From Phycisphaerales bacterium (GTDB taxonomy: Bacteria > Planctomycetota > Phycisphaerae > UBA1845 > Fen-1342), in assembly GCA_022839625.1 (NCBI GenBank), contig JALHJL010000005.1, forward strand, positions 62,001 through 126,000: DNA of 64,000 nucleotides. Reading direction: 5' to 3'. Position 1 is the stretch's first letter. Each line of letters begins with the position of its first letter. Positions 17,082 through 27,300 of the stretch are shown here, in pieces. A program made the translations under genes and the position numbers. The notes below the pieces were generated by a model, which saw only the letters and a list, made by a program, of their open reading frames with translations, made no database searches and was not told where the DNA came from.

Positions 17082-18464
17082 TCAGTCCAGACTGCCCTCG
17101 ACGCGCTCGTACAGGTCGGGCTCGCTGGCCTTGAAGTCGTCCTTGCTCTCGAATTCGTAGCTCGTCTTCCGGTTGCCTTCGACGACGGTGACGTGAATGG
17201 CGCCCTTTTCGTCCACGCGCACGATCAGGGTCTCCTTGTCGGCACCGCGCTCAGGGCCCTTGTCTGCACGCCGCAGGATTCGGACTTCGTCGGCCTTCTG
17301 CCAGGCCTCGCGGCGCGCTTGCTCGGCCTTCTCCTGGGCATCCTCGTAGGTCTGCTTGGCGCGCTCGAGCGCCTCCTGCACCTTCTTCTCGACGTCGATC
17401 TGGAACTGCTGCCGCCACTGGCCCACGCGGTTTCCAGGCGGACGGATGCGGATGATCTGCTGCCGCGAGTCGCCCGCATGACGATGGTAGAGCCGGTGCG
17501 CATCGGGATCCGCCTGTTCGAGTTGATCGGCGTCATCATACGTCGCTGAGGATTCGTGGCCGGCGGCGTCCTTGCGCGTCACGTGGATCTTGCCATCGGG
17601 GTCGCGCACGATCGTGCAGCACTGGCCGTCCTGGTCGACCTGAAGCCTGAGCTCGATCCGCACGTCGCGGTCTTCCCCGGTCTCCTCGGCTTCTCCCTCG
17701 TCCAGTTCGCGCAGAATGCGCAGGTCCAGCTTGCGATCGAGATCGTCAAGTCCTCGAAGCTCCGACAGGTCGAGCTTGATGTCCAGGTCGAGGTCTTTCA
17801 GCGCGTCCAGCGCGTCGGGCCAGTGCTTCAGAGTCCCCAGATCGCGCATGATCCACTTGCCATCCGGGCCGAACGTGAGCGTCTTGCCGTACAGCTTGAC
17901 CGCTTCGTCCACAAACGACTCCGCGGGCTCCTCGTATTTCAGCTCCTGGTCGAACTCCGCGGGCCGCTTCGCCGGCGTGATCCCGATCTCCTGCCGGTTG
18001 CCCTTACGGATGACGGCGAGCTTCACGGACTTCCCCGCTTCCGCGGTGCCGACGGCGTCCGTCAGGTCCTGCGGGCCTTTGATCTCACGGTTGCCGAACG
18101 CGACGACCACGTCGTAGCGCTCGACCCCGGCCTTGTCGGCCGGGCTGCCCTTGACCACGTTGGAGATCATGACACCCTGCTCGCCAATGTGGGCGGCCAG
18201 GGGGGCGGGCACCGGGGTCAGGCGCACGCCGATCCAGACGTCGGGCAGGCCACTGTGCTCTTCGCTGGCGGGCACGACCACGTGGCGATGGTCGCCGGAC
18301 TTGGCCTCCGTGACGTACACCTTGCCGACCTTGTGCGGGTCGTCGCAGGTCACCACGAGAGTGCTCATCCCGGGGGCCTTGTCGTCGAGCAGCGCGGTCG
18401 CCGTCTCCACGACGTGCTCGGCCGTAACGGACAGCGCGAACAGCGTGAACAAGGGGAATATCAT
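17082..18464 (-). CDS. Secreted PDZ-domain protein of an ECF operon
   Basis: The protein has 460 residues. A short hydrophobic N-terminus (about 1-15) looks like an export signal or anchor. A PDZ domain follows (about 75-165), with NVVKGSPADKAGVERYDVVV as its core. The remainder is very rich in Asp, Glu, Lys and Arg, including a predicted charged coiled coil near residues 345-395. It is the third gene after the sigma factor and anti-sigma genes, with a 12-base gap to the latter, so it is probably co-transcribed. By analogy with DegS-like sensors it may bind unfolded or C-terminal peptides in the periplasm, but no protease residues are visible. Confidence 0.75.
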   Translation of the reverse strand: MIFPLFTLFALSVTAEHVVETATALLDDKAPGMSTLVVTCDDPHKVGKVYVTEAKSGDHRHVVVPASEEHSGLPDVWIGVRLTPVPAPLAAHIGEQGVMISNVVKGSPADKAGVERYDVVVAFGNREIKGPQDLTDAVGTAEAGKSVKLAVIRKGNRQEIGITPAKRPAEFDQELKYEEPAESFVDEAVKLYGKTLTFGPDGKWIMRDLGTLKHWPDALDALKDLDLDIKLDLSELRGLDDLDRKLDLRILRELDEGEAEETGEDRDVRIELRLQVDQDGQCCTIVRDPDGKIHVTRKDAAGHESSATYDDADQLEQADPDAHRLYHRHAGDSRQQIIRIRPPGNRVGQWRQQFQIDVEKKVQEALERAKQTYEDAQEKAEQARREAWQKADEVRILRRADKGPERGADKETLIVRVDEKGAIHVTVVEGNRKTSYEFESKDDFKASEPDLYERVEGSLD

Positions 18465-18476
18465 GTCATGCTCCTG

Positions 18477-19013
18477 TCAAAAATCGCGTTGGACACCGAT
18501 CACGTGGGTCCGGACATGGTTCACTTCGATGACCAGATACGTATTGGGTTCGTCGGCGGGCAGCACGATCCAATCGCGCTGTGTCCCGCGTACGCGCAGC
18601 TCGGGCCGCTCATACGCCGTCGGCAGCGGCTCGATCATGTCGCCCGGCGGCACCGCAGGCGCAAACCACGAACCGACGCCGGCCTGCCGCGGGGCGTCCC
18701 CGGCGGAAGGTGCTGCGGGTGGCGGCGGTTGGAGCCAGGCCAGGGCGGCCAAACCGGCCGCCACCGCGACCGCGATGCTCCGGCCCACCCGGGTCCAGTA
18801 CGCCCGAAGCGTAGCCGCCCGGTTGGGCCGGCCGAGTACGTCGCGCACGGCGTCGCCGACGCGCTGATCGAGCCGCTGGTAATCCTCGAACCGCGACCGC
18901 ACCTCGGGAACCCGGCGGATCAGCGACCTCAGGAGTTGCTGCTCGTCGGCCGTGCACTCCCCGTCGATGTACCGCGAGAAGAGGTGTTCCAGCCTGTCCG
19001 GTTCGAGAGTCAT
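18477..19013 (-). CDS. Anti-sigma factor-like membrane protein
   Basis: The 178-residue protein has a cytoplasmic N-terminal helical region (about 1-70, FSRYIDGECTADEQQLLRSL) like the sigma-binding part of planctomycete anti-sigma factors. One membrane helix (about 78-93) and a Pro-rich exported C-terminal domain follow. No zinc-binding H-x3-C-x2-C motif is visible. Its start overlaps the sigma factor stop by four bases (ATGA), so the two are translationally coupled, the strongest evidence for its role. It would hold the sigma factor inactive until an envelope signal is received. Confidence 0.75.
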   Translation of the reverse strand: MTLEPDRLEHLFSRYIDGECTADEQQLLRSLIRRVPEVRSRFEDYQRLDQRVGDAVRDVLGRPNRAATLRAYWTRVGRSIAVAVAAGLAALAWLQPPPPAAPSAGDAPRQAGVGSWFAPAVPPGDMIEPLPTAYERPELRVRGTQRDWIVLPADEPNTYLVIEVNHVRTHVIGVQRDF

Positions 19014-19585
19014 AGCTCAACCTTGCCTTGCAACATCTCGCGCAACAACCGCCGTGCGCGAACGAGCCGCGTTTCCACCGCGTCCGGCGCCAGGCCCAGC
19101 ACTTCGCCGATCTCCGCGTAGCTCCAGTCCTCCAGGTGGCGCAGGACAAATGGCTCGCGGTAGATGACCGGCAGCGCCTGGACGGCCTGCAACAGGGCGG
19201 CCTGGAGCTCGCCGCCGACCGCTGCCGCCAGCGGGCCGGGGTGCCCTTGCGCTGGCACGCGCCCGCCGGCTTCCATTCGCTCCGCCAGCGCTTGCTGCCG
19301 CTGCTCGGCCTGGCAGAAGTCGATCGCCGCGTGCCGCGCGATCGTATAGAGCCAGGATCGCAACTGCCGCGGCTCGGCCAGCGTTGCCAGGCGCTGCCAG
19401 ACGCGCAGCCAAACCTGCTGAACGACGTCGTCCACCGCGTCGGCCCGGCCGGTGACGGCGTAGATCACGCTGCGCACCCAGCGCTCGTGCTGCCGGATTA
19501 GCCGGTCGATAGCCACCCGGCTGCCCTGCTGGGCCTCGGCGACAAGGGTCTGAACGGTCTCGGCGTCGATCGACACGGCCGACAT
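19010..19585 (-). CDS. ECF-family RNA polymerase sigma factor
   Basis: The 191-residue protein directs RNA polymerase to a small set of promoters, usually including its own. Region 2 (about 22-90) contains DDVVQQVWLRVWQR and RSWLYTIARHAAIDF. Region 4 (about 130-185) has LPVIYREPFVLRHLEDWSY followed by a helix-turn-helix ending in VETRLVRARRLLREML. The ATG at 19585 gives a normal length; an in-frame TTG at 19636 would add 17 residues without family similarity. It is first in an operon with the anti-sigma gene (4-base overlap) and the PDZ protein gene. Confidence 0.9.
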   Translation of the reverse strand: MSAVSIDAETVQTLVAEAQQGSRVAIDRLIRQHERWVRSVIYAVTGRADAVDDVVQQVWLRVWQRLATLAEPRQLRSWLYTIARHAAIDFCQAEQRQQALAERMEAGGRVPAQGHPGPLAAAVGGELQAALLQAVQALPVIYREPFVLRHLEDWSYAEIGEVLGLAPDAVETRLVRARRLLREMLQGKVEL

Positions 19586-19620
19586 TTCACCATAATGGAC
19601 GGGCTGAACGGGCTGAGTAT

Positions 19621-19634
19621 GGCAAGAATTTGCC
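19621..19634. promoter_or_regulatory. Short dyad upstream of the ECF operon
   Basis: GGCAA-GAAT-TTGCC is an interrupted palindrome 36 bases before the sigma factor ATG. It could be an operator or part of an autoregulated promoter; the evidence is only its symmetry and place. Confidence 0.3.
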
Positions 19635-19757
19635 AAAAAGCACGGCGATATCCGCTGTCGGCCGGCGCCGAACTTGGCGTCTCAGGCCCGATAAACTACG
19701 ATGGCCGGCTCCGACCGCGGCGACCCGCCGCGGCGAACGTTTGACGGAGAGTAGCGT

Positions 19758-20870
19758 ATGGCCCTGCCCAAGGTGCTGAAAGACCTGTTGTCGTTACCCA
19801 CGGCGCCCTTCGTTGAGGGGGCGGTGATGGAGTATATCAAGCGTGCGTGCGGCCGACTGCCGGGCGTCAGTGTGCGTCATGACCGCCACGGCAATCTCCT
19901 GGCCCACTACCGACACCAACCGCCGGCCGGTTTGCCGCTGGCCTTCGTCGCGCACACCGACCATCCGGGTTTCATCGCGCAGGAAATGGTCGGCCGGCGA
20001 ACGCTGCGGGCCGCTTTTCGCGGCGGGGTCAAGCCGGAGTATTTCAACAAGGCTCCGGTCCGCTTCTGGAGGAAGGGGCGCTGGGTCAAGGGGCGCGTGC
20101 TGGAACTGTCGAAGGCGACGCGGGTGAGCGACGTCGTCGGCTGGGCCTGGCGGCCCGAAGAAGCCCTCATCCGCGTCGCGACGGACGTGGTACCCGGCTC
20201 GCCCGGCATGTGGGACCTGCCGGATACCGCTCTGCGGGGCGACCTGGTCGCCGCGCGTAACTGCGACGACGCCGCCGGGTGCGCCGCGATGCTGACGATG
20301 CTCCAGCGCCTCAGCCGGAAGCGTGCCCGGGCCGAGGTCTACTGCCTGTTCACGCGCGCGGAGGAGGTGGGGTTCGTGGGGGCGATTGCGGCGGCGCGTG
20401 CCGGCACGCTGCCCAAGCGCGTCCCGGTCATCTCCATCGAGACGAGCAGCATCCTCCCGAACGCGCCGCAGGGCGAGGGACCGATCCTGCGGGTCGGCGA
20501 CCGGGCCGCCGTCTTCTCGCCGCCGCTGATCGCATTCTGCGAGCGCGTGGCGCGCGGGCTGGCCGAGCGGCGAAAGGGCTTCGCCTTTCAGCGCAAGCTG
20601 ATGGACGGTGGCACGTGCGAAGCCGTGCCGTTCCTTGCGTACGGCTACGAAGCCGCCGGGATCTGCGTGGCGCTCGGCAACTACCACAACATGGACAAGC
20701 GCCGCGAGAAGGTGGCCAGCGAGACCATCAGCTTGAAGGACTGGCAGGGCATGGTCGACTGGTTCGAGGCGCTGGTGCTCGACCGGGGCGGCCGGGCCGA
20801 GGGCTGGCACGCCATCCGCGAGCGGCTGGACGCGCGCTACGCCGGCTACGAGGCGCTTCTACACGAATAG
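19758..20870 (+). CDS. M42-type zinc aminopeptidase
   Basis: The 370-residue enzyme resembles the M42 (tetrahedral aminopeptidase/endoglucanase CelM) branch of di-zinc peptidases that remove N-terminal residues in the cytoplasm. The metal ligands can be followed: His66 and Asp68 in HTDHPGF, Asp in RNCDDAAG, the Glu-Glu pair in TRAEEVGF, Glu in SIETSS and His in LGNYHNM. No signal peptide is present. A GGAGAG sequence precedes the ATG. It is divergent from the ECF operon. Substrate preference cannot be told. Confidence 0.82.
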   Translation: MALPKVLKDLLSLPTAPFVEGAVMEYIKRACGRLPGVSVRHDRHGNLLAHYRHQPPAGLPLAFVAHTDHPGFIAQEMVGRRTLRAAFRGGVKPEYFNKAPVRFWRKGRWVKGRVLELSKATRVSDVVGWAWRPEEALIRVATDVVPGSPGMWDLPDTALRGDLVAARNCDDAAGCAAMLTMLQRLSRKRARAEVYCLFTRAEEVGFVGAIAAARAGTLPKRVPVISIETSSILPNAPQGEGPILRVGDRAAVFSPPLIAFCERVARGLAERRKGFAFQRKLMDGGTCEAVPFLAYGYEAAGICVALGNYHNMDKRREKVASETISLKDWQGMVDWFEALVLDRGGRAEGWHAIRERLDARYAGYEALLHE

Positions 20871-20881
20871 ACGCCGCGGCC

Positions 20882-22048
20882 CTACGTTTGCGTCGCGACG
20901 CGGATGCCGTGCCGCGGCAGCTCATCCAGGTATTGCTGGAGCGGCACGGCGACCTCCGCGGGCCGCGCCCCGGGCGCAATCAGTCCGCGCGCCTGCATGT
21001 AGGCCACGAGGGCCGCGGGGAATGCGGTTGCCCGCTCCATGGCGGTGAAGCCGGTGCGCTCGTCATGCCATTCGAGCAGGTCGTACTGACGTGTGAGCGG
21101 GGCTCCCTTGTGTCGGCCGCGCACTGTGCAACGGAGCACGACGACGTCCGGCACCTCGGGAAACGCCAGTCGCTCCTCGAACAGCCGGCGCAGCGCTTCA
21201 CGCGGTCGCAGCACCGTCCCGTCAGCACCTTTCACCTGCTCGTCGAAACAGCCCAGCGCGAAAAGGGCGCGGATGACGGCGAAGTGGCCCGGGTAGCGCA
21301 CGGTCTTGTAGTCGTACGTTTGGAGACGCCCACGGAATGTGTCGGGGCCGGTGCTCGTTCCGCCGGATGTGACGGCCGCTTCGCAACGCCCGATCGGCGC
21401 TGGGAAGTCGATGTCCTCCAGCTCGCTGAGAGCCTCTACGTTGACGGGCTGCCCGTCGCGGAGGAACTCGCCGTGGCCGCTGTATTCGTTGATCAGCCCG
21501 TCGAAGCTGAACGACAGCTTGTACGCCAGCGGCCCCACCGGCGATTCCGGGAGTCCGCCACAGCGAATGTGGACGTGCTGCGGTTCGTCCATGCCGGCGA
21601 TGCCGTGCGCCGCGAGGAGGTTGCCAAGTCCAGGCGCCAGGCCGCAGTCGGGAACGATGCTGACCCCCGCCGCCGCGGCGCGCGGGTGCCGCGCAAGCTG
21701 CCGACGTACGACCGCGGTGTTGCCGCCCAGATCGCAGAACGAGGCACCGGCGGCGATGGCCAGGTCGGTCAGCACCGCGTTGAAGCGGTAGGGGACAGCC
21801 GACGCCACCACGTCCGCGCCGCCGATGACCCGTGCGACATCCGCGGGCTGCGAGACGTCGCAGGCCGTGGCGGCGAGCGGAGCCCCCTCTTCCGTCAACA
21901 GCGACTGCAAGCGGGAAACGGCCCGGTGAGCGACTTCGGGACTCTGGTCCGCAAGCGTGATGTGCGCGGCCTCACAGTGGCGCGCCAGATCGTAGGCGAG
22001 CGCGACTCCCTGCCGCCCGGCGCCCAGCACGACGTAGCGGTACTTCAA
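20882..22048 (-). CDS. Saccharopine dehydrogenase-family oxidoreductase
   Basis: The 388-residue protein has an N-terminal NAD(P)-binding fold with GAGRQG (9-14), an Asp-ending second strand (LADQS), and the segment ASAVPYRFN typical of the saccharopine/lysine-6-dehydrogenase family. CDLGGNT and DCGLAPGLGN are further family hallmarks. Related enzymes oxidise or reduce amino-acid-derived imines, for example L-lysine 6-dehydrogenase; carboxynorspermidine synthase is another relative. The exact substrate is not evident. It lies 10 bases downstream of the cobalamin adenosyltransferase gene on the same strand and probably shares its transcript. Confidence 0.78.
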   Translation of the reverse strand: MKYRYVVLGAGRQGVALAYDLARHCEAAHITLADQSPEVAHRAVSRLQSLLTEEGAPLAATACDVSQPADVARVIGGADVVASAVPYRFNAVLTDLAIAAGASFCDLGGNTAVVRRQLARHPRAAAAGVSIVPDCGLAPGLGNLLAAHGIAGMDEPQHVHIRCGGLPESPVGPLAYKLSFSFDGLINEYSGHGEFLRDGQPVNVEALSELEDIDFPAPIGRCEAAVTSGGTSTGPDTFRGRLQTYDYKTVRYPGHFAVIRALFALGCFDEQVKGADGTVLRPREALRRLFEERLAFPEVPDVVVLRCTVRGRHKGAPLTRQYDLLEWHDERTGFTAMERATAFPAALVAYMQARGLIAPGARPAEVAVPLQQYLDELPRHGIRVATQT

Positions 22049-22058
22049 CGCGGCCCTC

Positions 22059-22622
22059 CTACGCGCGGCTGTCCCAGGTGGGCTCGTCCACGCCGGCCGC
22101 CCGCGTCTCGCAGCGGGCCATCACGAACAGCAGGTCCGACAGCCGGTTCAAGTAGGCGATTGCCCAGGAGCCCACCGGCTCCTGCTCAGCGAGCGCGACT
22201 ACCTCGCGCTCGGCACGGCGGCAGACCGTGCGGGCGATGTGCAAGTGAGCGGCAGCCGGCGTGCCGCCGGGCCGGACGAAGTTCTTCAGCGACGGCAGGT
22301 CGGCGTTCAGCCGCTCGATGAGCCGGTCAAGACCTTCCACGTGCCGTTGCTCGATCCTGGGACCGGGGTGCGTCGGCTTGGCGGCCTCGGGTACACACAA
22401 CTCGGCACCGAGGTGAAACAGGTCGTTCTGGACCTGCCCAAGCGGCTCGACGAGCCCGGCCGCCACGTTCGCGGACAACACGGCGCCGACGTGGGCGTTC
22501 AACTCGTCCACCGTGCCGTATGCTGCGATGCGCGGGGCGGACTTGGGCACGCGCTGGCCGGTGCCCAGCGCGGTGGTCCCATCGTCCCCCGTCCGAGTGG
22601 TCACTTTGGTGATCCGTGGCAC
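22059..22622 (-). CDS. PduO-type cob(I)alamin adenosyltransferase
   Basis: The 187-residue enzyme transfers the adenosyl group of ATP to cob(I)alamin, making coenzyme B12. The N-terminal ATP-binding segment TRTGDDGTTALGTGQRVPK (9-27) and the internal motifs YGTVDELNAHVG and RAEREVV are diagnostic for the PduO/MMAB family; N-R-L-S-D-L-L-F near the C-terminus is also typical. No cobalamin synthesis genes are near, so it may serve B12 salvage or a B12-dependent mutase. A 94-bp repeat lies upstream, between this gene and the DUF1015 gene. Confidence 0.92.
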   Translation of the reverse strand: MPRITKVTTRTGDDGTTALGTGQRVPKSAPRIAAYGTVDELNAHVGAVLSANVAAGLVEPLGQVQNDLFHLGAELCVPEAAKPTHPGPRIEQRHVEGLDRLIERLNADLPSLKNFVRPGGTPAAAHLHIARTVCRRAEREVVALAEQEPVGSWAIAYLNRLSDLLFVMARCETRAAGVDEPTWDSRA

Positions 22623-22714
22623 AGCAGCTCTCCCTGCGACCCGAAGGCCGGTTGCTCGGCGACCTACGTCGAACGCGGCGGCTTGGTGCTGCTTCGCCGC
22701 GCGCCAACAGTCCT

Positions 22715-22800
22715 CCGAAAGTGGGGACAGGCACCGCGAGAGAGAAGCATGCCGCGCTGCCGCGGAATCCCGCCGGCGCGGAGCCAGTCCCCTTTTTCAG
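22715..22800. repeat. Interspersed palindromic repeat, copy 2 (about 86 bp)
   Basis: This copy has degenerate arms: CCGAAAGTGGGGACAGG at the left, and a right arm whose complement reads CTGAAAAAGGGGACTGG. The core, including CGCCGGCGCGGAGCCAGTCC, matches copy 1. It ends eight bases from the DUF1015 stop codon. Confidence 0.8.
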
Positions 22801-22807
22801 CACACAC

Positions 22808-24097
22808 CTACGCGGTCAGCGGGTTGATCACCAGCCCGCTGGCCAGTTTGGGGTAGAAGTACGTGCTCTTCTGCGGCATCAGGTCGCCGGCGCTGCACAC
22901 CGCCCGCAGCTCCTCCATGGTCGTCGGCTGCATCAGAAAGGCCGTGCCGTGCGTCGCATCGGCCTCCCGGATCGCCTCCTCATCCGACTTGACGTACCGG
23001 ACTTCCGCCGGCTGCCCGCCGCAGAGCTTCGGCGACACGACCCGGTCCAGCACGTAGGCGTGCAGGAAGGCCAACCCGAGGCGGCGCCACGCGGGGGTGC
23101 GACCCGGCTCCAGGTCGTCGAGGATTTCTGGCCGCGTGGGCCGCAACACGAAGTACTTCCGGGCGACCGCGTTGTAGAGGCCTATCGCTTGCGGGCCAAA
23201 CTCCTTCAGGGCCGCAATCAGCCGGCCGGGGTCCGCAGCATCCCGCGCCTGAATCGACACGCGCGTGTCGCCCGCGAAGCTCTCGGGCCGGACATCGAGC
23301 CGGGGCAGGACGCGGTGCGTCGGCAGGATCAGCAGCCCGGGGTCCTCCATCGCACAGAACACGCATAGGACGAAGTTCGCCGGGTGCTCCGGCGGGAGCG
23401 CTCCCTGCTGCGCGATCAGCCAGTCGCGATACAGCATTCCCGTGCCGCAGCGGTGGTGCCCGTCGGCGATGTAGGTCGGTTTGGGCTCCATCAACCGCGA
23501 GACGTCGGCGATCGTCGCGGCGTCAGTTACCGCCCAGAGACGGTTCTCGACGCCATCCAGCGTGCCCGTGGCGAGCGGCTGAGCGTCCAGTGCACGCTCC
23601 AGGCGCTCCGCCACGGCGTTCTGCGCGTCCTCGTAGAGCCCGAAGATCGGGCTCAGGTTCGCCTCGGTCGCCTTGGTGAGCGCCAGACGGTCCTCCTTGG
23701 GACCGCCGAAGGTCCGCTCGTGCGGGAAGATGCTGCCTTCGCCGAAGGGCTCCAGCCGCAGCCGGGCGAAGAACATCTTTCGAACATAAGCGGTCCCGTG
23801 GTGCCGGTAGACCTGATGGTAGACGTACAGCGCCGGCTGGTGGTCGCGGACCATCACCCCCTCGCGCAGCCACTCGTCGATGACGACCCGGCTGCCCTCG
23901 TAAAGATGCTCAGGGCCGGCGGCCTTGGGCGGAGTGAAGGGCAGGTCGACCCGGACGAAGTTATCGGGGTGCCGAGCCAGCAGCTCGGCCTTGCCGTGGT
24001 CGTCGATAATGTCGTATGGCGGCGACAGCAGCGGGGACAGGTCGCGCGACTTGTCCGGGTTGTAGCGAACGGCGGGGAAGGGGCGAATAATGCTCAT
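22808..24097 (-). CDS. DUF1015-family protein
   Basis: The 429-residue soluble protein matches the conserved bacterial DUF1015 family over its whole length: IIRPFPAVRYNP at the N-terminus, LLSPPYDII, a central HERTFGGPKEDRL and the strongly conserved IADGHHRC(G/Y)T-type motif near residue 224. The biochemical role is not established with confidence; the ordered acidic and histidine residues suggest an enzyme. The ATG at 24097 is preceded by AGGAA at good spacing and gives the typical N-terminus; the frame extends 19 codons further without similarity. No pathway partner is adjacent. Confidence 0.82.
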   Translation of the reverse strand: MSIIRPFPAVRYNPDKSRDLSPLLSPPYDIIDDHGKAELLARHPDNFVRVDLPFTPPKAAGPEHLYEGSRVVIDEWLREGVMVRDHQPALYVYHQVYRHHGTAYVRKMFFARLRLEPFGEGSIFPHERTFGGPKEDRLALTKATEANLSPIFGLYEDAQNAVAERLERALDAQPLATGTLDGVENRLWAVTDAATIADVSRLMEPKPTYIADGHHRCGTGMLYRDWLIAQQGALPPEHPANFVLCVFCAMEDPGLLILPTHRVLPRLDVRPESFAGDTRVSIQARDAADPGRLIAALKEFGPQAIGLYNAVARKYFVLRPTRPEILDDLEPGRTPAWRRLGLAFLHAYVLDRVVSPKLCGGQPAEVRYVKSDEEAIREADATHGTAFLMQPTTMEELRAVCSAGDLMPQKSTYFYPKLASGLVINPLTA

Positions 24098-24379
24098 CGG
24101 CGGGTTCCTGGGGGGTTTTCGGACGTAGGCGGGACACGTATCGGACCGGACCACAACGCGCCGGACTGCGCCCGCCGAGCGGGATATAAGCGTCGGCTAG
24201 CAAGGACACTAGGCGCAGGCGGCAGCAAACGCGCACGGTGTGTGCCGTCGCCTGCTATCGTTGACTGGCCACCTGTAAGTCGATAGATTTCATAAGCGAT
24301 TGCGCCGTCTCGCGGACGCGTCCGCTGCGCAACCGCATTCGGCCTGGGTTCGTTGCCCGCACCGCGGAGGTATTGCTTC

Positions 24380-27300
24380 ATGTTTGCAAGACGCCTCGCC
24401 GTCAGCCCCCTGCTTTCTTTGGGGGTCGTCTCTCTTATGGGTATCATGTTGGCGGCCGGTTGTCCACAGCCCCAGCAGCCCACTCCCGGACAGGTCGAAG
24501 AACCCAACACGCCCACCCAGGTTGACGACCAGGACCAGGGAGGACAGGATCGCCCGATCCCCAGCCCGCCTACTGAGCCTGAGGAGCCCGCTACCCCGCC
24601 CGACGGCGGCGGCCCCGACGAGGGCTCCGGCGGCGACACTGGCGGCGGCGGTTCCGCCACCTTCTCCGTCCGCTGGAACTCCCCCCTCACCCCGCTCGCC
24701 CTGCGCCCGGGTACGCCCCTCGAGCTCGTCTTCGGACTCAGCGATACCCAAAACGTCATTACCTCCGCCCAGCTCATCATCGCCCGCGACAATGACCTCG
24801 ACGGCCGGCCCGACTCCGCCACCCCCGCCGCCGTCTCCGTCATCCAGGTCGCACCCGGAACCAACACCCTTACCTACGACACCAACCAGGCCCGCGCCCT
24901 GCTCAGCAAGGACTTCGGACGCTTCCTCTTCGGACTCCGCCTGACCTCCACCCTCGGCACCCAGCTCACCACCTACGCCCCGGGCCGCATCACCATCGAC
25001 GGCCAGCCGCCCACCGCCGCCTTCGTCTTCCCCACCTCCGACGCACTCGTCAACCCCACGGACTGGCAGATCAAGCTCCAGACCTCCGACAACTCACCCC
25101 ATACCGTCCGCGTCGTCCTCGACACCAACCTCAACCCCGCCGACGGCTTCGCCGGTATCCTCATCTCCGACATCCCCCTCGGCACCGGCACGTTCGACCT
25201 CGACCGCACCGTCCCACTCTCCATCGCGCCGGGCACCTACTACTACTACGTCATCGTCTCCGACGGCATCGCCCCGCCCACTACCTTCTACGCCCGCACC
25301 CCCGACGGTCAGGACTACCTCCGCCTCATGGTCACCAACCGCCTGATCGGCGACTTCCCACTCCATCGCCTCGATCCCGCCCGGCCCGAGTACCGGCCCG
25401 GCGGTCCCGGCGAAGGCGCCGTCCTCCAGGGCTTCAACTTCAACGACCTCGCCGGCAGCGCCATCGCCGGCGCGGGCGACCTCACCGGCAACGGCCGCGG
25501 CGAGCTCCTGATCGCCTCCCGCTTCGGAAAGCCCTTCCTCGTCAACACCGAGGGCATCGGCTGGGGCGAAGCCTACCTCATCTACGGCGCCGCCCAACGC
25601 CTCCGCGGCGTCTGGCAGCTCAACTCCGTCGGCCGCGGCGCCATCCCCGGACTCGCCCTGCCCGGCATCCGTGCCCCCGTCGGCACCACCTGGACCGAGG
25701 GCCTGTCCGACGTGACCGTGATCCCCGACATGGACGGCGACAGCCTGCCCGAGCTGGTCTTCAGCTTCTCCAGGGTCGAGTCCGTCAGCCTCGCCAACAC
25801 CTCGCCCGCCCAGCACCCCGACCTGTGGCCCGACTACCCCGGACTCGGCGACCTCGAATACGACGCCTACTTCTACGGCGCCGCCGGCGATCCCACTCCG
25901 CCCGGCTGGGTCACCAACACCGCCCAATTCACCCGCGGCGGCATCGTCATCCTCTCCAGCCAGAGCCCAATGCTGAAAAACCCGCAGCGCCTCAACCGCA
26001 AGGGCAACCGCGTCGTGGACCTGGCCGAGGTCGGCCAGGTGTTCAACGACACCCGGGCGCCACGCTACCGCCGCATGGTCTGGAACGCCACCAGCGAGTC
26101 CCTCACCACGACCGGGTGCGACCCGGCAAACCCGGACAATGAATCCAACTACACCCGCTGGCGCGTGGAGTTCGACGTCGTCTTCGAGAACCAGGGGCCC
26201 GGCGGCTTCGACAACCACTTCTCCTCCCCGCAGTTCTTCGGAATCCCGGTCCTGGACCCCGCCTCCGGAGTGTGGGACTGGGTCCCCGATCCGTATCAGC
26301 CGCCACTGGCCAACATCCGCACGCTCCCGTTCTTCCTGCCCGAAGACGGCAGCAGCCCGATGTACCCGCCGAGAGTCCTGGGGGACCGCTGCGGGAACCC
26401 GGCCTGCGAGTACACGCTGGAGTGGCGCGACCACGGCAGCTTCCCCATCGAGGCCGTCATCACCCCCACCGTCGACGAGCCCGATCCGTACATGTACTTC
26501 GCGAAGGGCTGGCACGCGAGCTTCCTGCCCGGGCCCCAAAGCGGCTGGGCCGTCTGGACCGGTTTCTGCGGGCGCGACTCGGCCCGCGTCGTCCCCGCCA
26601 ACGGCGGAAATGAGTGCGGCGCACGCGTGCTCGGCCAACGCCGCGAAGACCGCTTCGGCGCCGCCGTCGGCGCCGACGGGAACTACCTGTACATCAGCGC
26701 GCCGCGCCGCACGGCCCTCAAGGCCGGCGACAACGTCCCGGAACTCGAAGCCGACCGCGAAGAGTCCGGCGTCGTCTACCAGCTCCGCACCAACGCCAAG
26801 CCGTTCAACAGCCCGTACACCGTGACGCAACTGTGGATCGAACCCAACATGGATTACCCCATCGATCCGGGCGACCCCAACTACCCCAGCGACCCCACCA
26901 ACCCGGATACCCCGCCGTTCTACTCGTTCCGCTTCCCACACATCGACTACGAGCAGCCCGACCGGATCGATCCTGCCATGCCCACGCCGCACCAGTACCT
27001 CATCGAGACCGTCGGGTCCACCCGCGGCGGGGACGACTACTGGTCCGACCTGGCGCGCCTGGCGCCGAAGAACGCACCCCCGTCGCTGACGCAGGCCCCG
27101 GAGGGCGTGCCCGACCGCCAGTGGAAGGTGGACTATACCGGCACCTGGTCGCCGTGCGGGAATGAGTTCGTGGTGGAGGATTACTGGGGCGTGCCGTCGA
27201 TCACGATCGGAGATTCGCCGCTCTGGCCACACTACAGTTCCGAGGCTGCCGAGTACTACATCGACCGCACGGGCCAGATCGTGGGACCGCACAAGTTCGC

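Noticed and set aside
25094..27292. A minus-strand open frame of 732 codons
   Set aside because: It is antisense to the FG-GAP lipoprotein gene, has a very biased Gly/Val/Ala/Asp composition and shows no domain.
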